A stretch of DNA of 64,000 nucleotides from Macrolepiota albuminosa (GCA_027475525.1 JAMWFC010000117.1:558001-622000), one strand, 5' to 3'; positions 12,248 to 24,245 are shown, counted from the stretch's first letter. Notes: a model not told the origin generated them from the letters alone. Made by a program: numbers and translations.

Positions 12248-13939
12248 CAGTACGTTGCGGACAATCAAACACGACAAAAACGAACAACCAATCTTGAAAG
12301 ACGGAGTGATCCGTGAGATTCTTATTTTGTTGTGAAAATATACTCTTTAGCCTCGTATGAGTAGAAGAATTCCACGAGCCAATTTCTTTAATTCGTAGGT
12401 AGGGATGATTTTGACCCCCAAAACTTGGCGGTCCCCGTTGTAGTAGAGGGTTAGTCTCACTGAGGGAATGTCCTAGGTAGTCGGTCGTTCCCTGGGGTCA
12501 GAGCACCAGTAGATGATAACAGGAGAAGATAATTGCCGCGTGAAAGTTCCCTCGTAGGATACAAAAGTCGAGGGGAGAGAATAGAATTCGTTTCGGCAAG
12601 AAGAGTCGAGGTATAATTGTGGATCAAAGACAATGTCGCTCGTCGTGCCGACCAGTCCGAAATACCAGATGTGTAAGGAGCGAGTATCGAAAAGAGAACT
12701 TAAGCAGACGAAACTCAGACCAGAAATAGTGGGGTACGAAAACCTGTCTTTCTATTGCCAGAGCGGCTCTTTATACCTATTCTACAGCTTCTCTGGATCG
12801 CCGATCCTTATCCTGGACGCCCTCCACCGTCGATTCCCGTCCGTATTTACATTTCGGCCGTCGGTCAGTCTCGCGATTATAAACCTTATTCCCTCTTGCC
12901 ATATTCGTCCAGTCGATTTCCCAATCCGTCCATTTATCTTTCCACCCGTCTTCTCCACTTTCCCATTCTCGTTGTATACCTTTTCTAGCTCGTGTTGAAT
13001 CATTTTGCGTGTCAGACCTTCTTCACTACATTTTTCCATCTGTCAAGTTCGTTCTCCTACCACACCGTAAAAAAAACACCTAAGGCAGGACACTTCGTGC
13101 TTCTTGATGGCACTTTAGGGGGGTTATCTGTGCTTACAGTAAGTACCCTAAGACGTCAGGAGGTTGTACGGTCATGCTTCTATTTACCAAAATAGCACCT
13201 CCCGAGATCTCCAATCTACTGTTGACCTCACCTTCCATAGCTCCATACCTCCGTACCGCCATACCTTTAAACCTCCATACCTCTATACCCTCATACTTAT
13301 CAACCTCCTCCCTGACAATGAACATAGATATTCAATAGCCCTACCCAAGTACCCAACATGCAGCCCCAACTACTGCCTTAGGGGAACATTTCACGAGTCT
13401 GAGATTATTTTCATTGTACTTTGGATTTCGTGTACTAATGAATGACTTATTTCTATATTTATAAATTCAGTATATGTTACGAACTATTGGACTAGAAGAC
13501 TCACTTATAGTAGCTTCTACAACTTTTAGCATTTGCTGCAAGCCTCCTCTCTGTAATACGAAGTAAGTCTTAATGCTACAGGTCAAATGTAAGTATGGGC
13601 TAGGGTAAGCGGGAGGTAAAGTAACGTACCCTCAGTCTTTGGTAAAAGAACTGAGGGCTAGTAAAAGGGGTCTCTCCTACTAAGGGAGGATAGTGGCTAA
13701 ATAACTATATAGGACAATCAACCACGATCGTCCTAGAGAAGAATATAAGTAGGTAAAACAAAGAAAATAAAAACAAAAACTTGAGATGCCAGGAAGTAAC
13801 CGACACGCTGCCGCCACAGCGATGATTCTATTCCGACACTCTCTTCTTTGGTGTTGTAGAGGCACTGGCATCCCATACTTGAGGAAGCAAAACAGAAGTT
13901 GGTGGATCGAAGTTAAGCTCAAGTTGAAAGTATTTGCCA
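12248..13939. other. Spacer between the two LOG copies, no gene recognised
   Basis: This 1.7-kb stretch has only ORFs of biased Ser/Pro/Phe composition in pyrimidine-rich sequence (12,780-13,000) and an imperfect 'CCATACCTC'-like short repeat at about 13,236-13,300. I recognise no coding gene, RNA gene or transposon ends. It could be inserted or decayed sequence separating the duplicates. Confidence 0.5.
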
Positions 13940-14920
13940 CGACGACGACCCGTCTCTTCTCAGTGTCCAATCAAACACTTTATTTACTTCATGCCCCTGC
14001 CATTTGTCGATGACATCAAGTGCTGCTGTTCCCCAATCAAAATCGTCGTGCTCGTCTAGGGAAGATGGTCCATCTACAAAAACAATCAGGTTCTTGTTGT
14101 TCGGGGTGATATATCCTGCATTGACGCCATTTTCCAGGAGTTGTCGCAGAGGATCATAGTAAGAAAGGACGTTAAGAAGAACGACGGCTATAAAAGTTCG
14201 CGTCAAGTCAACAAAAGAAGTAGCCTTGAGTAAATAAACTCACGTTTATTGTGTATACCAAGTTGGGTCCAAGTGGTTACTTCGAAGACCTGACATAAGC
14301 ATTGGCTCTTGGCTTGATGAGTTGTGAATTACCATTAACTTACTTCTTCAAAAGTCCCATATCCTCCTGGTAATCCGATAAATGCCTTTGAACGTTTAGC
14401 CATCTCCACCTTGCGTTCGTGCATAGAATCTACGAGGACCTAAATGATGTTCAAAAAAACCTCAGCACTGCGCTATTATAACCCTCAGTGTTTCTTACGG
14501 TTTGAATCTACAAATAAAAAGGTCAGCCTGAGATGCGCCACACAACAAGCAGTCCGCCATACTTTCACTTTCTCAGCCTGTCCCGGATTCGCATGAGCCA
14601 TTGTAGACTTGTCTCTTTCCCCACCAGCTGCGTATATAGCATAAGGAACGATGCCAGTAGCTTCACCTCCAGCTTCCAGAACGGCATTTGCTACGACACC
14701 CATTAGTCCATGCATTCCGCCTCCATAGACTAAAGGGTAGCCCTGTGCTGCTAGAGCTCGTCCAACGGCTACCCAACGTGTCTCATTTAAGTCCGCTTTC
14801 CAATCACACGCATATGAAGGACGTACACGAGGCTGCATTTGCGAAGGCCTGCCGTTTTCCCAGAGAGGACCCGCAATACACCGCGATCGCTTTGGTATCA
14901 GTCAGAGTTGGGGCTGCCAT
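13919..14920 (-). CDS. LOG-family nucleotide phosphoribohydrolase, copy 2
   Basis: Near-identical duplicate of the gene at 11,085-12,158, starting at 14920 with [20 protein letters not shown]. It keeps the glycine-rich loop ([12 protein letters not shown], with R changed to H), PGGYGTFEE (+ strand about 14,350-14,380) and the C-terminal exon 14206-13919 ([20 protein letters not shown]). One extra base lies in the FANAAS-downstream stretch ('gaagg' near 14,817 against 'gagg' near 12,056). It shifts the frame unless that stretch is spliced out, so this copy may be non-functional or the stretch may be an intron. The C-terminal tail differs (SWQILST against SGTLCST) because the duplication ends there. 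Confidence 0.75.
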
Positions 14921-16049
14921 GAAGTTTCCAAGTGATAAACAAGTTCAGGGGGCTTCTTATACCCTTGAAGACTTTAATTCCGCCGCCCGTAAAAAGGAGA
15001 CCGATGGTATGATTCGTCGTATGGTCATTTACGGATCCAACATTTATGTATGATAACGGATCTCCAATGACCAGGGTTTGGGCGCAAATCAGCGCGTTTG
15101 ATGGTGTTAAGAAGGTACTTCGATTTGTCACGAGTCTAGATCTCCGGATTAGTACAATAGTTGAACTATCTATATTTGTTGGTCTCAAAGTGTAAAAATA
15201 ATGCAGTAAGACGAGGTGTTGAAGGAGTAATACGTGGCTGATAACAACTTGAAGTACACGGTCAAGTCTAAAACCATGATTAGACACGCATGTTGTGCCC
15301 AGCTGAGCATTCTCCAATGACAAGAGGCTTGGAAGGTGACGGCAATAAAAATTTGCTTGTCTTTTCCACCAGCTTGCCTAAGGATACGTAAATAACTTGA
15401 GCCACTCGTGTAGAATTCGTTGGGGTGTAGGGCGTTGTTTACCATCTGGGGCAAGCCCCAGCGTCTCACGGTATACTCAGCCCTGAGGATATTCAAATCC
15501 ATGGTGGTACAAAAACAGTATGTAGATACGACATCCATGCGTTAGGCATTGATGGGTGGCGATTTTAACGCACAAGATATCGATATAAGCATGGTTTTTC
15601 GGTTATACGGATGTTTCGTAAAACTCCTTCAGGTCGTGCTGTAGTTCAGGATGGGGTGATAATTACGACAATTACGAGCTTTCAGCATCGTAAATCTCTT
15701 GGCGTCCATGGTTCAGGATGGGGTGATAGTTATTTATGAACAGTTACTGCAGCATAAGCCAATTTTTCGCGAGGAGGCTTTGACGGCATGAATATACTTT
15801 GACCAAGTTTTTTCTTCAATGCTATAAACAGCAAACATGCAGAGCATCTAGGTCAAAGGGACTGGCCATCCACAGGCCATGAATGGATAGGTAGAGATCT
15901 ACGCGACAATCCGTTCCGTACAAAGTTAACGTCAAAACTTAAAAGCCGACAACTGATGATGGATCAACTTTTACGCGCAACAATGACGTGGAAAAGTTTC
16001 TGACATTAGCGCCAAGAACAATGTAAGAACAGATGAGATACGTACAGCT
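14921..16049. other. Intergenic region upstream of LOG copy 2
   Basis: About 1.1 kb without a recognisable gene. An 18-bp direct repeat (gttcaggatggggtgata) occurs at about 15,646 and 15,711. The ORFs in the stretch are short and have no known signature. It probably contains the LOG copy 2 promoter and the twinfilin 3' region. Confidence 0.5.
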
Positions 16050-17282
16050 TCACCGCTTCCTGGCAGGACCCCTCGGACGCGCAAAGGGTTTTTTCTCTTC
16101 GGTGTTTCTATATACAGTCTCTTGTCCATCAATGGGTAAAACATCAAATCCCAATTCTGCTTTCAAGTATGCTTCATCTAGTTCACTCGGGTCGGAAGTC
16201 TCGATCTTGCGCGACGCGAGATGAGTAGTCGGCGACAAGTTGTCCAGAAGGGCCTTGATGTTTTCGTACGTGGAGGAGACGCCAGACGAGTAGATCATCC
16301 TGTCCTTGATCGGGGAGTTTGAGGGGCAAGAATAAATGTAGACTAGAGTAAGCATGGTCAGACAAGGTTGGATGTAGATTACAGGGTCGTTCTGACCTAT
16401 TTCACATCTTGGAGGAGAGGTGTACTCGTGTGGCCAAGCGAATAACGCGTAACATGGCTGGGAGGATGGAAGCAAGGTTGGCAAAGTTTGTATAGTTGCT
16501 TCTGAAGTCGACTTGAGGATAAGGGACTCTGTCTGTCTGTCTATTTCCTGGATAGAATGAGCTATACCACGGGAAAAGTTTAGGGAGGACAGACAATGAT
16601 GATAATCGCGCCCTGCTCGGCCTGTGCCAGTTGCTTGACGGTATCTTGGAGACCTTGAGACCAGGAGAAACCAACACCAGTTCCAATATGGTTAACTCTG
16701 GCACGACTGCCCTGATAGGCGCTTCCGCTCTCGGCAGTACGTACGTCGGCCATCTCTTGCTCACGGGCAGAGAGTGGCTTTGGGGCGTTGATATGACGTC
16801 TATGTGCTGCATAAGCTTCGGGAGTGAGATCGGCCTTTGTGGTCGCGAAGATGGAATCGGTGAAGAGAGACGAGCCGAGAGCTCTGAGGAGAGAGGCGCG
16901 GGTCGATGCATAGAGCATCTAGTGTACAGTGAGAAGGAGATCGGGGACAGGACAGTCGGGGCATACCTTGTCTCTGACTTTGGCAGAGTCAGGGACGTAA
17001 GAAATGATAGTCCAGTCGGAAGGGGAGACCTTGGCGAGGATGTAGGCAGGGACATGGTCTTGCAGGAGGTCGGGAAGGAGGGCGAGATCGTGGTCGAACG
17101 AGGCAACAGCGTCTATAGTGAGATCGTGGACAAGTTGTTCTGTGGGAGAGATGAGACGGGCAGAGGGAAGAAAGAAGGGGTGGACCGTTGTGGATGGAGA
17201 CCTTGATGAAGCGAGCGTTCTGATTGGAGACCAAGGCAGAGGCGAGAGTCGGGGTGATGGGGATGGCTGAGGATGCGGACAT
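16050..17282 (-). CDS. TWF1: Twinfilin, actin-monomer-binding ADF-H protein
   Basis: Twinfilin binds ADP-actin monomers and capping protein through two ADF-homology domains and regulates filament ends in the cytosol. The start at 17282 gives MSASSAIPITPTLASALVSN, then ARFIKVSIHN. After an intron come LVHDLTIDAVASFDHDLALL, DWTIISYVPDSAKVRDK and MLYASTRASLLRALGSSLFT, followed by the linker PKPLSAREQEMADVRTAE. The second domain ends with MIYSSGVSSTYENIKALLDN and ASRKIETSDPSELDEAYLK. The basic tail (KKPFARPRGPARKR) is the usual capping-protein-interacting end. About five short introns; the stop is at 16050. Only 26 bp separate its ATG from that of the divergent FYVE gene. Confidence 0.88.
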
Positions 17283-17308
17283 GATGGGAGAGTTGATGTG
17301 AGCACGTC
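17283..17308. promoter_or_regulatory. 26-bp gap between divergent start codons (twinfilin / FYVE gene)
   Basis: The two start codons are separated by only 26 bp. Promoters and 5' leaders must therefore overlap the opposite gene's coding sequence, or one of the real starts is further downstream. Confidence 0.7.
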
Positions 17309-19342
17309 ATGACCGAGGGAGTGCCCTACCAAGCCTATCGCGTGAGTCCGCCGTCGCTGCCTCCATGAATCACTCACCACCCCCAGTCCAAGCGCCGCGA
17401 GTGTCCATCCCAGCCTGTCGTCCGGTCTCAGTCTCTGCTTCAGTCCTCGTCACCGTCACCGTCACCGTCTCGGCCTCAGCCTCAGTCTCAGTCTCGTCCC
17501 CAGTCCCAATCGTCTCACTCCCTCTCAGACTCTCAGACTCTCCAGTCTTCTTCTTCTACTATCTCCCCAAGACAATCCACCTTTCGACGACTTCCCCGTC
17601 GTCCCCCTGTCACTAACACCCCAGCCACTCCACCCCCTCCAAAACCTGTGCCTCCACCAGCCCCTACCAGTGCCTCCTCTACACGTCCCCCTAGTGCAAA
17701 CAGCTCAGCAGCCTCACAACTCGTGAATACATCTCCTTCCAAGCCCCAAAGTTCATCTGCGTCCCCAACCCCACGTGTACAAGCCCCCTACCGCCCCGGC
17801 TTCCAGCCCAAGGGTCTCTACCGCCCTCTCACCGACGAGTTCCTTGCCTTGCGTCGCTTGAAACGAGATGGAGATGGCGCCGATGGCCGTAGTCCGGGCA
17901 TGAAGCGTGTTGAACGCACAAAGATGCTCCGAAGGCTGGAGAAACTGATTGACCTTCATTTTCCATCCACCTCACAGCAGGCGTCTCGACGCCCCCAAGC
18001 TCATCGGAGAGCTTCATCGTTGTTTGACTTTGACATTAGAAAAATAAGCATCTCTGATGCAGGTGATCTTTTGCGAGGCGTAGTTGGAGGTGGAGATGTC
18101 CAAGATCTGAGAGGTCAGTTTTCGCCCTTTCAACTACTCTACCGTTCATCTTCATTTCCCCATAGCCGCAGAACAGAGGATCACACCATGGCAGGACGAC
18201 GCACATGTCACCAAATGTCCACTCTGCTCGTTAGTCTTTTCCACCCCGACATATACTGTATTTCAATTTTTCCCAGGACTTCATTCCACCCTCTCACTAA
18301 TCGGAAACATCACTGTCGCCTATGTGGGCAAATCATCTGCTCTCTCCCTGTAAAGCACCCGCATCGACTAGTCACTTGTTCTTTGTTGTTCGTCGTCGAT
18401 CCGGAGACCAGGCGGTTAGAGGAAGTGCGCGAAGGCGTTGACTACGGCGTCAGGAGAAAACCACTTGACAATGGCAGCGGTGCTTCACATAAAGGTGGAC
18501 CCGCCATTGAGGACAAGTTTCTCAAGGGGGTCAGGATATGCAGATCTTGCAGACCAATCCTTTTGTAAGCCATCGAGACATGCACTCCACTTGATCGTCT
18601 AATTGCCCTCTAGACGACAGCAGTATCAGTTTGAATTCACGCATGTTCCGCTATTCAGCAAACTTTACCAAGTCAGTATGCATCCGTCTCGTAAGAAATC
18701 TCTCTCACAACAATCAGGCTTTCATCGCTCTTGAACAAGAAATAGAAGAGTCTATACCTCAATTCCAGGAACTTGTTATAAGTCTAAGGTGAGATGATGA
18801 TCTTCTCCATTAAACTACCGCAGCTCATCGAACCACAACAGTCTCAATGATCAACCGAGCAAGGAAGCGTCAATATCCCGCAAACGACTTTTGGAAGCCT
18901 TTGCTCAATATGACGCACTTGCCAAACGAATACGCAAGCTCCCTTGCCCGGTGGGAAGTTCAGCAGATCAAGTCCAGTCGTCTATCATGAACCGTGCAAA
19001 TTTGTTCCTTCAAAAGAACATGTTCCCACTCCAGGTCGGTCCATGCATAGTTTTTGTTACCTCACAAAAGCCTCAGTTCCATTCCCTTCATAGTCCCTGC
19101 CTCAGCCTAAGAAATTAACTGAGAAGACCGCTAGCCAAGATGGACACAAAGTCGATCCTGACTCTGAAATGGCCATGGCATTACAGCCCTTGCTTGAACA
19201 AGAAGCTCTTCTTGAGTCATTCGTCGAAGAGGCTAAAGCCCATCGAAAGTTTGAGGATGTCAAGGCGCTCAAGACAAACCTTCAGGAAATCAGAGCCGAG
19301 ATTGACAGAATAGTTGCAAATGCTGATACCGGGTTGCAATGA
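17309..19342 (+). CDS. PEP7: FYVE zinc-finger endosomal Rab effector (Pep7/Vps19, rabenosyn-5-like)
   Basis: Predicted tether between Rab5-type GTPases, PI3P on early endosomes and the SNARE machinery of Golgi-to-endosome traffic. The ATG at 17309 (MTEGVPYQAYR) is followed by a GT-AG intron to about 17390, then a long Ser/Pro/Gln-rich disordered head. A conserved helical part follows (GLYRPLTDEFLALRRLKR; RTKMLRRLEKLIDLHFP). The FYVE finger is split by introns near 18,115 and 18,230. It contains KCPLC, the membrane-binding signature RKHHCRLCG, and further Cys residues ending in RICRSC. The C-terminal coiled-coil region has LEAFAQYDALAKRIRKLPCP and a terminal Glu/Lys helix containing HRKFEDVKALKTNLQEIRAE. 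The TGA is at 19340-19342. Domain order matches Pep7/rabenosyn; a different FYVE effector is less likely. Confidence 0.87.
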
Positions 19343-19413
19343 CAAGGTTCATTTATGTTTAGTGCAGCGCTGAAATCGTCCCATTTTTACTTGTATAAAT
19401 TGTGTACATTTAA

Positions 19414-20595
19414 TTATTCCTTGTTCAAGACCATCCAGTCAACCTGAGCTCCTTCGCCTGACCTTTCCTTCAACCAGGCATTGGCCAAACGGAAATGACC
19501 ATTTCCTATGAATCCTCTATGTGCCGAAAGAGGTGAGGGATGTGCAGATCTAGAGAGAGAAAAAAAAGATCAGACAAGGCTATCGACCTTTTTTTTTTAG
19601 AACTATGACCATACTTCAAGACAAGATGCTTTTTCTGGAGTCACAAGTGATTAACAGGTGGTTAATGTGTGAGGGAAAAATAATTCTGACCTCATCGATG
19701 CCAATTTTTGCACAAGTTTTCTGAGCAGGGAGTCCCCAAGCCATAAACACGATCCCCTGATCCGCTTCTTTGTTTCTGTCCATGACAGCGCGAATGACTT
19801 GTGCAGTGAACGTTTCCCAGCCTTTGTTAGCGTGCGATGCAGCTTTGTGTGCCCGGACCGTAAGGCTTGTATTCAGCCACAAAACACCCAGTCTGGCAAG
19901 AGCAGTCAAATCGCTGAATCAAAGAATTCGAAATTGTAAGGATACGCGGGATGAGGCACAGGTGAGCGAGAGAGACGTGCCCTTGTGACGGAGGAACAAA
20001 TTCGGGATAGTCTAATGAAAGTTGCTTGTAGATGTTCTTGAGTGATCCCGGAGGCTTCGTAGGTGGCAAAACCGAGAACGAGAGACCTAATGTTTTATTG
20101 AGACGCGAGAAAGGGTGATGTATTTTGAGAGAGGGGTACCATGGGCCTGTCCGACATTGTGATATGGGTCCTACAATTGCCGCGTCAATAATCTTGGAAC
20201 AACAGAAAATAACAGCTCCAGACCTGGCCTAGAATGACCACTTTGACTTGATCTAATGGGGTCAATCTTGACCACGAATAGACGTCATTGACTGTATATC
20301 AAGTAGGTCCTTCATTCTTGCATCAGGAGAGGAACAGTGTAGCAACAAACTAGGTGGATAAACAGTATGCGAGCGATGCTCGTCGAGTAGGAACGCTTTC
20401 AACTAATCAAAAATTCTGTCATTACGATAATATAGAACCAAACTTTGTGCTGACCTTGCAAAAATAAGGCTTCTTGAATTCAGGTTCTAGCGCCTGGAAC
20501 CAGGATTCTCCCATAGTGTCTCTTTCCAAAGAAGCCAACCGCTGTTCTAGGTCAATGGCAGCGGAGGTTGATAAAGAAGGCGAGGAGCTAGACAT
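19414..20595 (-). CDS. UNG1: Uracil-DNA glycosylase (UDG family 1)
   Basis: Removes uracil from DNA as the first step of base excision repair, in nucleus and mitochondria. The chosen start at 20595 gives [20 protein letters not shown] and then [18 protein letters not shown]. The uracil-binding and catalytic motif GQDPYH is intact but split by an intron: one exon ends VKVVILGQ and the next begins [11 protein letters not shown] (acceptor at about 20,175). Then come [40 protein letters not shown] and [18 protein letters not shown]. The terminal exon holds the leucine-loop motif [13 protein letters not shown], with the second catalytic His, and ends [11 protein letters not shown] is at 19414-19416. 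An upstream exon coding MPKETSNSLRSEVAASMALQ (around 20,770) could add a mitochondrial presequence, but this is unproven. It is tail-to-tail with the FYVE gene, 71 bp apart. Confidence 0.92.
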
Positions 20596-22639
20596 GGCTT
20601 TGTCAAGACATGCCGAAAATCAAAAATGCAAAACAGTGGAACTGACCGAGTTCGAGCTTTTACTTTGACACTCACGACTCGGGTAGAGGTCAGGAGCTGG
20701 CGACCGCGGTTTGCCTGCAATGCCATGGAAGCAGCCACTTCAGATCTCAATGAATTGGAAGTCTCTTTAGGCATATAAAATGTCACAGGAATAGAAGAAA
20801 GTTGCGGATGAATAGGTGATTGACGCGACCGTGGATCAAGGAGCACGTGAATCGTCACATCAGGTGACACGTGACAACTCTGTGAACAATCAATGTAAGC
20901 TGAGCTACGTGCCGCCGGCGTGAGATAAGGCAGGTGGTGCACATGGACCGCGCCTTTTCCTTTTTAGGACTTATCTGCAGCTTTGTACGGAGTGAAACAC
21001 TCTACCGTTTCACTTCTAACCTCAATCATTATTTGTTATTACCCACCCACCTTCTCAAATAATGCTAGACAGCAGAGCAAAGTGACTCACCCACCCTCCA
21101 CCACACCCACTACAACTGCTGTTTCTGTGTACAGAACCTCTGTTCCTCCCACCAAACTTATTTATTTGTTTATGATTCACATTTCCATGTCTCTTCAAAC
21201 TCAACCTTATTGTTATGTTATCTTGATTCTGTATACTATCATGTGTTATGGGTTGCAAAACTACAGCGAGTTGCAAAATATAGTTTTTTAAGAGATTGCA
21301 ACATTTTTATATCTGATCCTATTCAATCTTAATACACCCATATACATAGATTTTGGATTTCAAATTTGGTGTGAATTAAGCTTGATGTTGCACTGTGATT
21401 GCTTGAGGAGGAGGAGGAGGAGGAGGAGGAGTTTTTTTATTTTTCTTTGGAGCTATTTTTACATGATATACATCATAAGCCCTTGTGTCCTAGCTCCTGC
21501 AGTATGCTAAAGTGTGGTAATTATGGATACTCAATCAGGTACTCTGGCCTGATGCCTTTTCAAGTATGCTGGTTATGCCTCATAGCCACTTTTGTAAGGG
21601 CAACCTCTGGAGGCTATGGCTCAGTCACACAGCTGGCAAAGAGAGATCCAAAGAGAACAAGTCTAGGAATTCCCTATGCCAGGTTGGACGCTTCTGGGGC
21701 CTCTGAAGCATGGGAAACAACTGTACAGTGCAACAAAACCTTAAAAACTTGAAAATTGCCTAAATAAACAACTGTACAAACAAGGCAGGAAAACTCCGGA
21801 CTTTGAAAGTCAGAAAGGCAAACTCTGGCTTATATAAGCAGTTTGGAAGCGGTGCTGAAGGGCCCACACTTGTCTGAATGGTAGCTAAAGAACCAGAGCA
21901 CCTCAAGGGCTGAGAATAGTACTAACAGATAGTGTTGAAAGAATAGAAACAGTAAAATGAGAGAATGACAGAAGAAATAAGAGAATGAATGAAAGGAGAG
22001 TGAAGAGATAAAGAGTGAAAGAAGGAAGAAATGAGGAGTTCCCTGACAACTTTACTATGATTTGATCCTTTGGAGTTCATCCTATATGTAAGTCTATTGC
22101 TATCTGCCGTTAACATGCCTTCTCAATTTTTCAGCACTTCTGCTTTCAGCAATGCTTGCCAGTATTGCTGGCTGAGGCTTCACAACTCTAACTTTTCTCA
22201 CACTCAGACTAGTATTTTTGAAAAGCACAACCTCCTATGATGCATGAGCAGTGGATTAGATTAGCACAGCAATTGTGCTGGAGCTCAATGCCTCTGCCAA
22301 TTCTAGTCACCAGGTACACAGTACTTTGACAACCAGTCATACTTGTATTGAGTCCTATTTTCCCAGCCTACCCATACTATGACATGCTTGGTCAGCAAGC
22401 CTAGACTCTTTCAAATCTGTCACATTGGAGAACCCTTCCTTTTTCTGTTCAGATATAAGTATGGTGGTCACATTGCTTCATCAACCTACCATGCTGATTA
22501 GTTGCTTATTAATGGTCTGCACAACAAAGCCTTCCTGGTCAACACATGAGGACAGTGGCTGCTGATGATGCCCAAATTGTACTAAGGTGCACTATCACTA
22601 ATACTGCTACTTAATCAATATAGCTTTGGGCACACTAAG
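20596..22639. other. Border between gene block and transposon block, no gene recognised
   Basis: About 2 kb of AT-rich and purine-rich sequence with only short ORFs of biased composition. It contains a GAG microsatellite and a long purine tract (about 21,950-22,035). Parts look like strongly mutated repeat sequence, but I cannot assign them to a family. Confidence 0.5.
21405..21431 (+). repeat. (GAG)9 microsatellite
   Basis: Nine uninterrupted GAG units followed by a T run. The ORF reading through it as poly-Glu has no further support. Confidence 0.95.
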
Positions 22640-22979
22640 TGTGAGAGAGAGTCCTGGACAGGTCTCAGAGAATGCACAGTAGGCAAGAGGTTGGTGGCAA
22701 GAAAAGAGAGTGATTGGCACTTATGTAAGGCCCAAAAATATGGCAAGAGTGCACTAAAAGTCGCCAAGGAAAGGTGCTAAGAGGCATGGGAGAGAGTCAT
22801 CAAGGAAAGGCGCTAAGAAACACTGGAGAATCACCAATGAAAAGTGCTAAGAAGCACAGGAGAGTCAAGGATCTCGTCAAGAACAAGGTATATAGTACAA
22901 TGAGAACTGTGGGAAGCACAAGGTCACTAATGGATTGACCAGTGCCTTAGCCAGGAGTGCAATGGGTGTATGACCCACA
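22640..22979. repeat. Degenerate LTR-like sequence with three ~35-bp tandem units
   Basis: The stretch starts with 'gagagtcctggacaggtctcagagaatgc', a mutated relative of 'gagtcccgggcaggtcccagagaacgc' in the LTRs of Element C. From about 22,760 to 22,864 an imperfect unit (caaggaaaggtgctaaga...) is repeated three times with about 35-bp spacing. It is probably an old LTR remnant. Confidence 0.5.
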
Positions 22980-23498
22980 AATGTCACAAGAGTGAAATGA
23001 ATTGGTAGCATCAATAGTAACACATACTATAGAGAGGGTGCAGTCAACCCAGATGGGAGAAGTATACCATTACACACGAGAGGACAAGATTTCTGAAGCA
23101 TTAGATATTGTATTTGATGAGGTATTGCTGAAAGTGAGAAGTGTGCAATTGTCGTCAAATATGACAAGAGTAGTGAGGAGGCAACTAGTCGTAAGGTTGA
23201 ATCTGAGGAATCTCACAAAAGAGCATGTACGTGCCTTACAGGAGTGATTTGAACCAAAGGTTTAGCCATGTGTAGCATGTGTATTGAAAAGAAAAGGTAA
23301 GGCTATGAGCCTTACAGAAGAAGATATTCCTTGATTGCACCAGCAATGGCAACAGGAGTTTGCTGATATTGTCAACAGGATGAAGGAAGAACTTCCACCA
23401 TGGAGGGAGGTTAATCATGAGATTAACCTCATTGATGAGAATAAGCAGTACAAGTATCACTTGCCTCACTGTCTGTAAGCACTGCAGGATTAGCTTTA
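22980..23498 (+). pseudogene. Gypsy pol fragment, RT-proximal part (plus strand)
   Basis: A decayed pol piece in the opposite orientation to Element A. It reads ELPPWREVNHEINLIDENKQ followed by YKYHLPHCL, the conserved segment just before the reverse transcriptase fingers of Ty3/Gypsy elements. In-frame stops occur on both sides. It ends abruptly where minus-strand RNase H sequence of Element A begins, so the junction near 23,495 is a rearrangement or nested insertion boundary. Confidence 0.65.
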
Positions 23499-24241
23499 TG
23501 AAAAGACAAATAGATATATAAATGCAAAGTGGTGGGAACTACAACTAGCGGTGTATCATAGATGTCATAGTTGAGCTCAGCGTCGATTATAGACTGGGTG
23601 TAGAAGGTGACTGGCCAGAGTTCCTCACTGTCAGGTCCCATCTGTGAGAGGATCCTGGCAATGGCGTAGTCGAAGGTGTCACATTCCAGGATGATTGGGA
23701 GGGTGAGGTCATAATGCCAGAGTATGGGGGTGGCTGTAAAGGCCTCCTTGAGCAGGTTAAAGATGCTCTGGCACTTACTGTCCCAGTTCCATGTGACGTC
23801 CTTGCACGTGAGCCGGTTGAGGAGTTTTGTGATACCAGAGTAGTTGTCTATAAACCTCTGGTAGAAGTTAGCAAAACCCAAGAAGGATTGTACTTCCTTG
23901 ATGTTCCGGGGTTGCGGCCAGTTGACAATGGCCTTGACCTTGTGGGGGTCCATGCAAACACCGTTTGGGGATACTATAACGCCCAGATACTCAACCTCTT
24001 CAGTATGGAATAAACACTTCTCAGGTTTGGCATGGAGGTTGTGTTTCTGGAGGCATTCAAGGACTTGCCAGACATGCTCCCAGTGATCCTCCTTCAAATT
24101 GGAGTAGATGAGGATATTGTCCAGGTAGACGATCACAAAGACATCACTCATGTCATGGAAGATGTCATTCATGAAGTATTGGAACGTGGCGGGGGAGTTA
24201 GTCATTCCAAAAGGCATTACAAAGTACTCAAACAGACCATA
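23499..24241 (-). pseudogene. Element A reverse transcriptase (second half) and RNase H start
   Basis: Reads YGLFEYFVMPFGMTNSPATF, then the catalytic palm motif as YLDNIL (canonical YLDDIL, so the second Asp is changed to Asn, which should abolish activity). Then VEYLGVIVSPNGVCMDPHKV, VQSFLGFANFYQRFI and the RNase H start (LECDTFDYAIARILSQ). It is cut off at about 23,500. Confidence 0.8.
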
Positions 24242-24245
24242 TCGC

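Noticed and set aside
12633..12998. 121-codon ORF between the LOG copies
   Set aside because: Pyrimidine-driven Ser/Pro/Phe composition, an overlapping ORF in another frame of the same kind, no introns or motifs; treated as non-coding.
16402..17206. Long ORFs in other frames across twinfilin (both strands)
   Set aside because: The spliced twinfilin exons explain the region with recognised family sequence; the alternatives are composition-driven.
20160..20240. Uracil-DNA glycosylase seemed to have lost part of its GQDPYH active site
   Set aside because: An intron splits the motif: one exon ends ...VVILGQ and the next begins [11 protein letters not shown] after a TAG acceptor, so the active site is complete.
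21399..21752. ORF starting with poly-Glu
   Set aside because: The poly-Glu comes from a GAG microsatellite and the rest has no recognisable domain; surrounded by repeat debris.
22760..22864. Three regularly spaced ~35-bp units considered as a CRISPR-like array
   Set aside because: Only three imperfect units directly abutting without unique spacers, in a eukaryotic LTR remnant; a simple tandem repeat.
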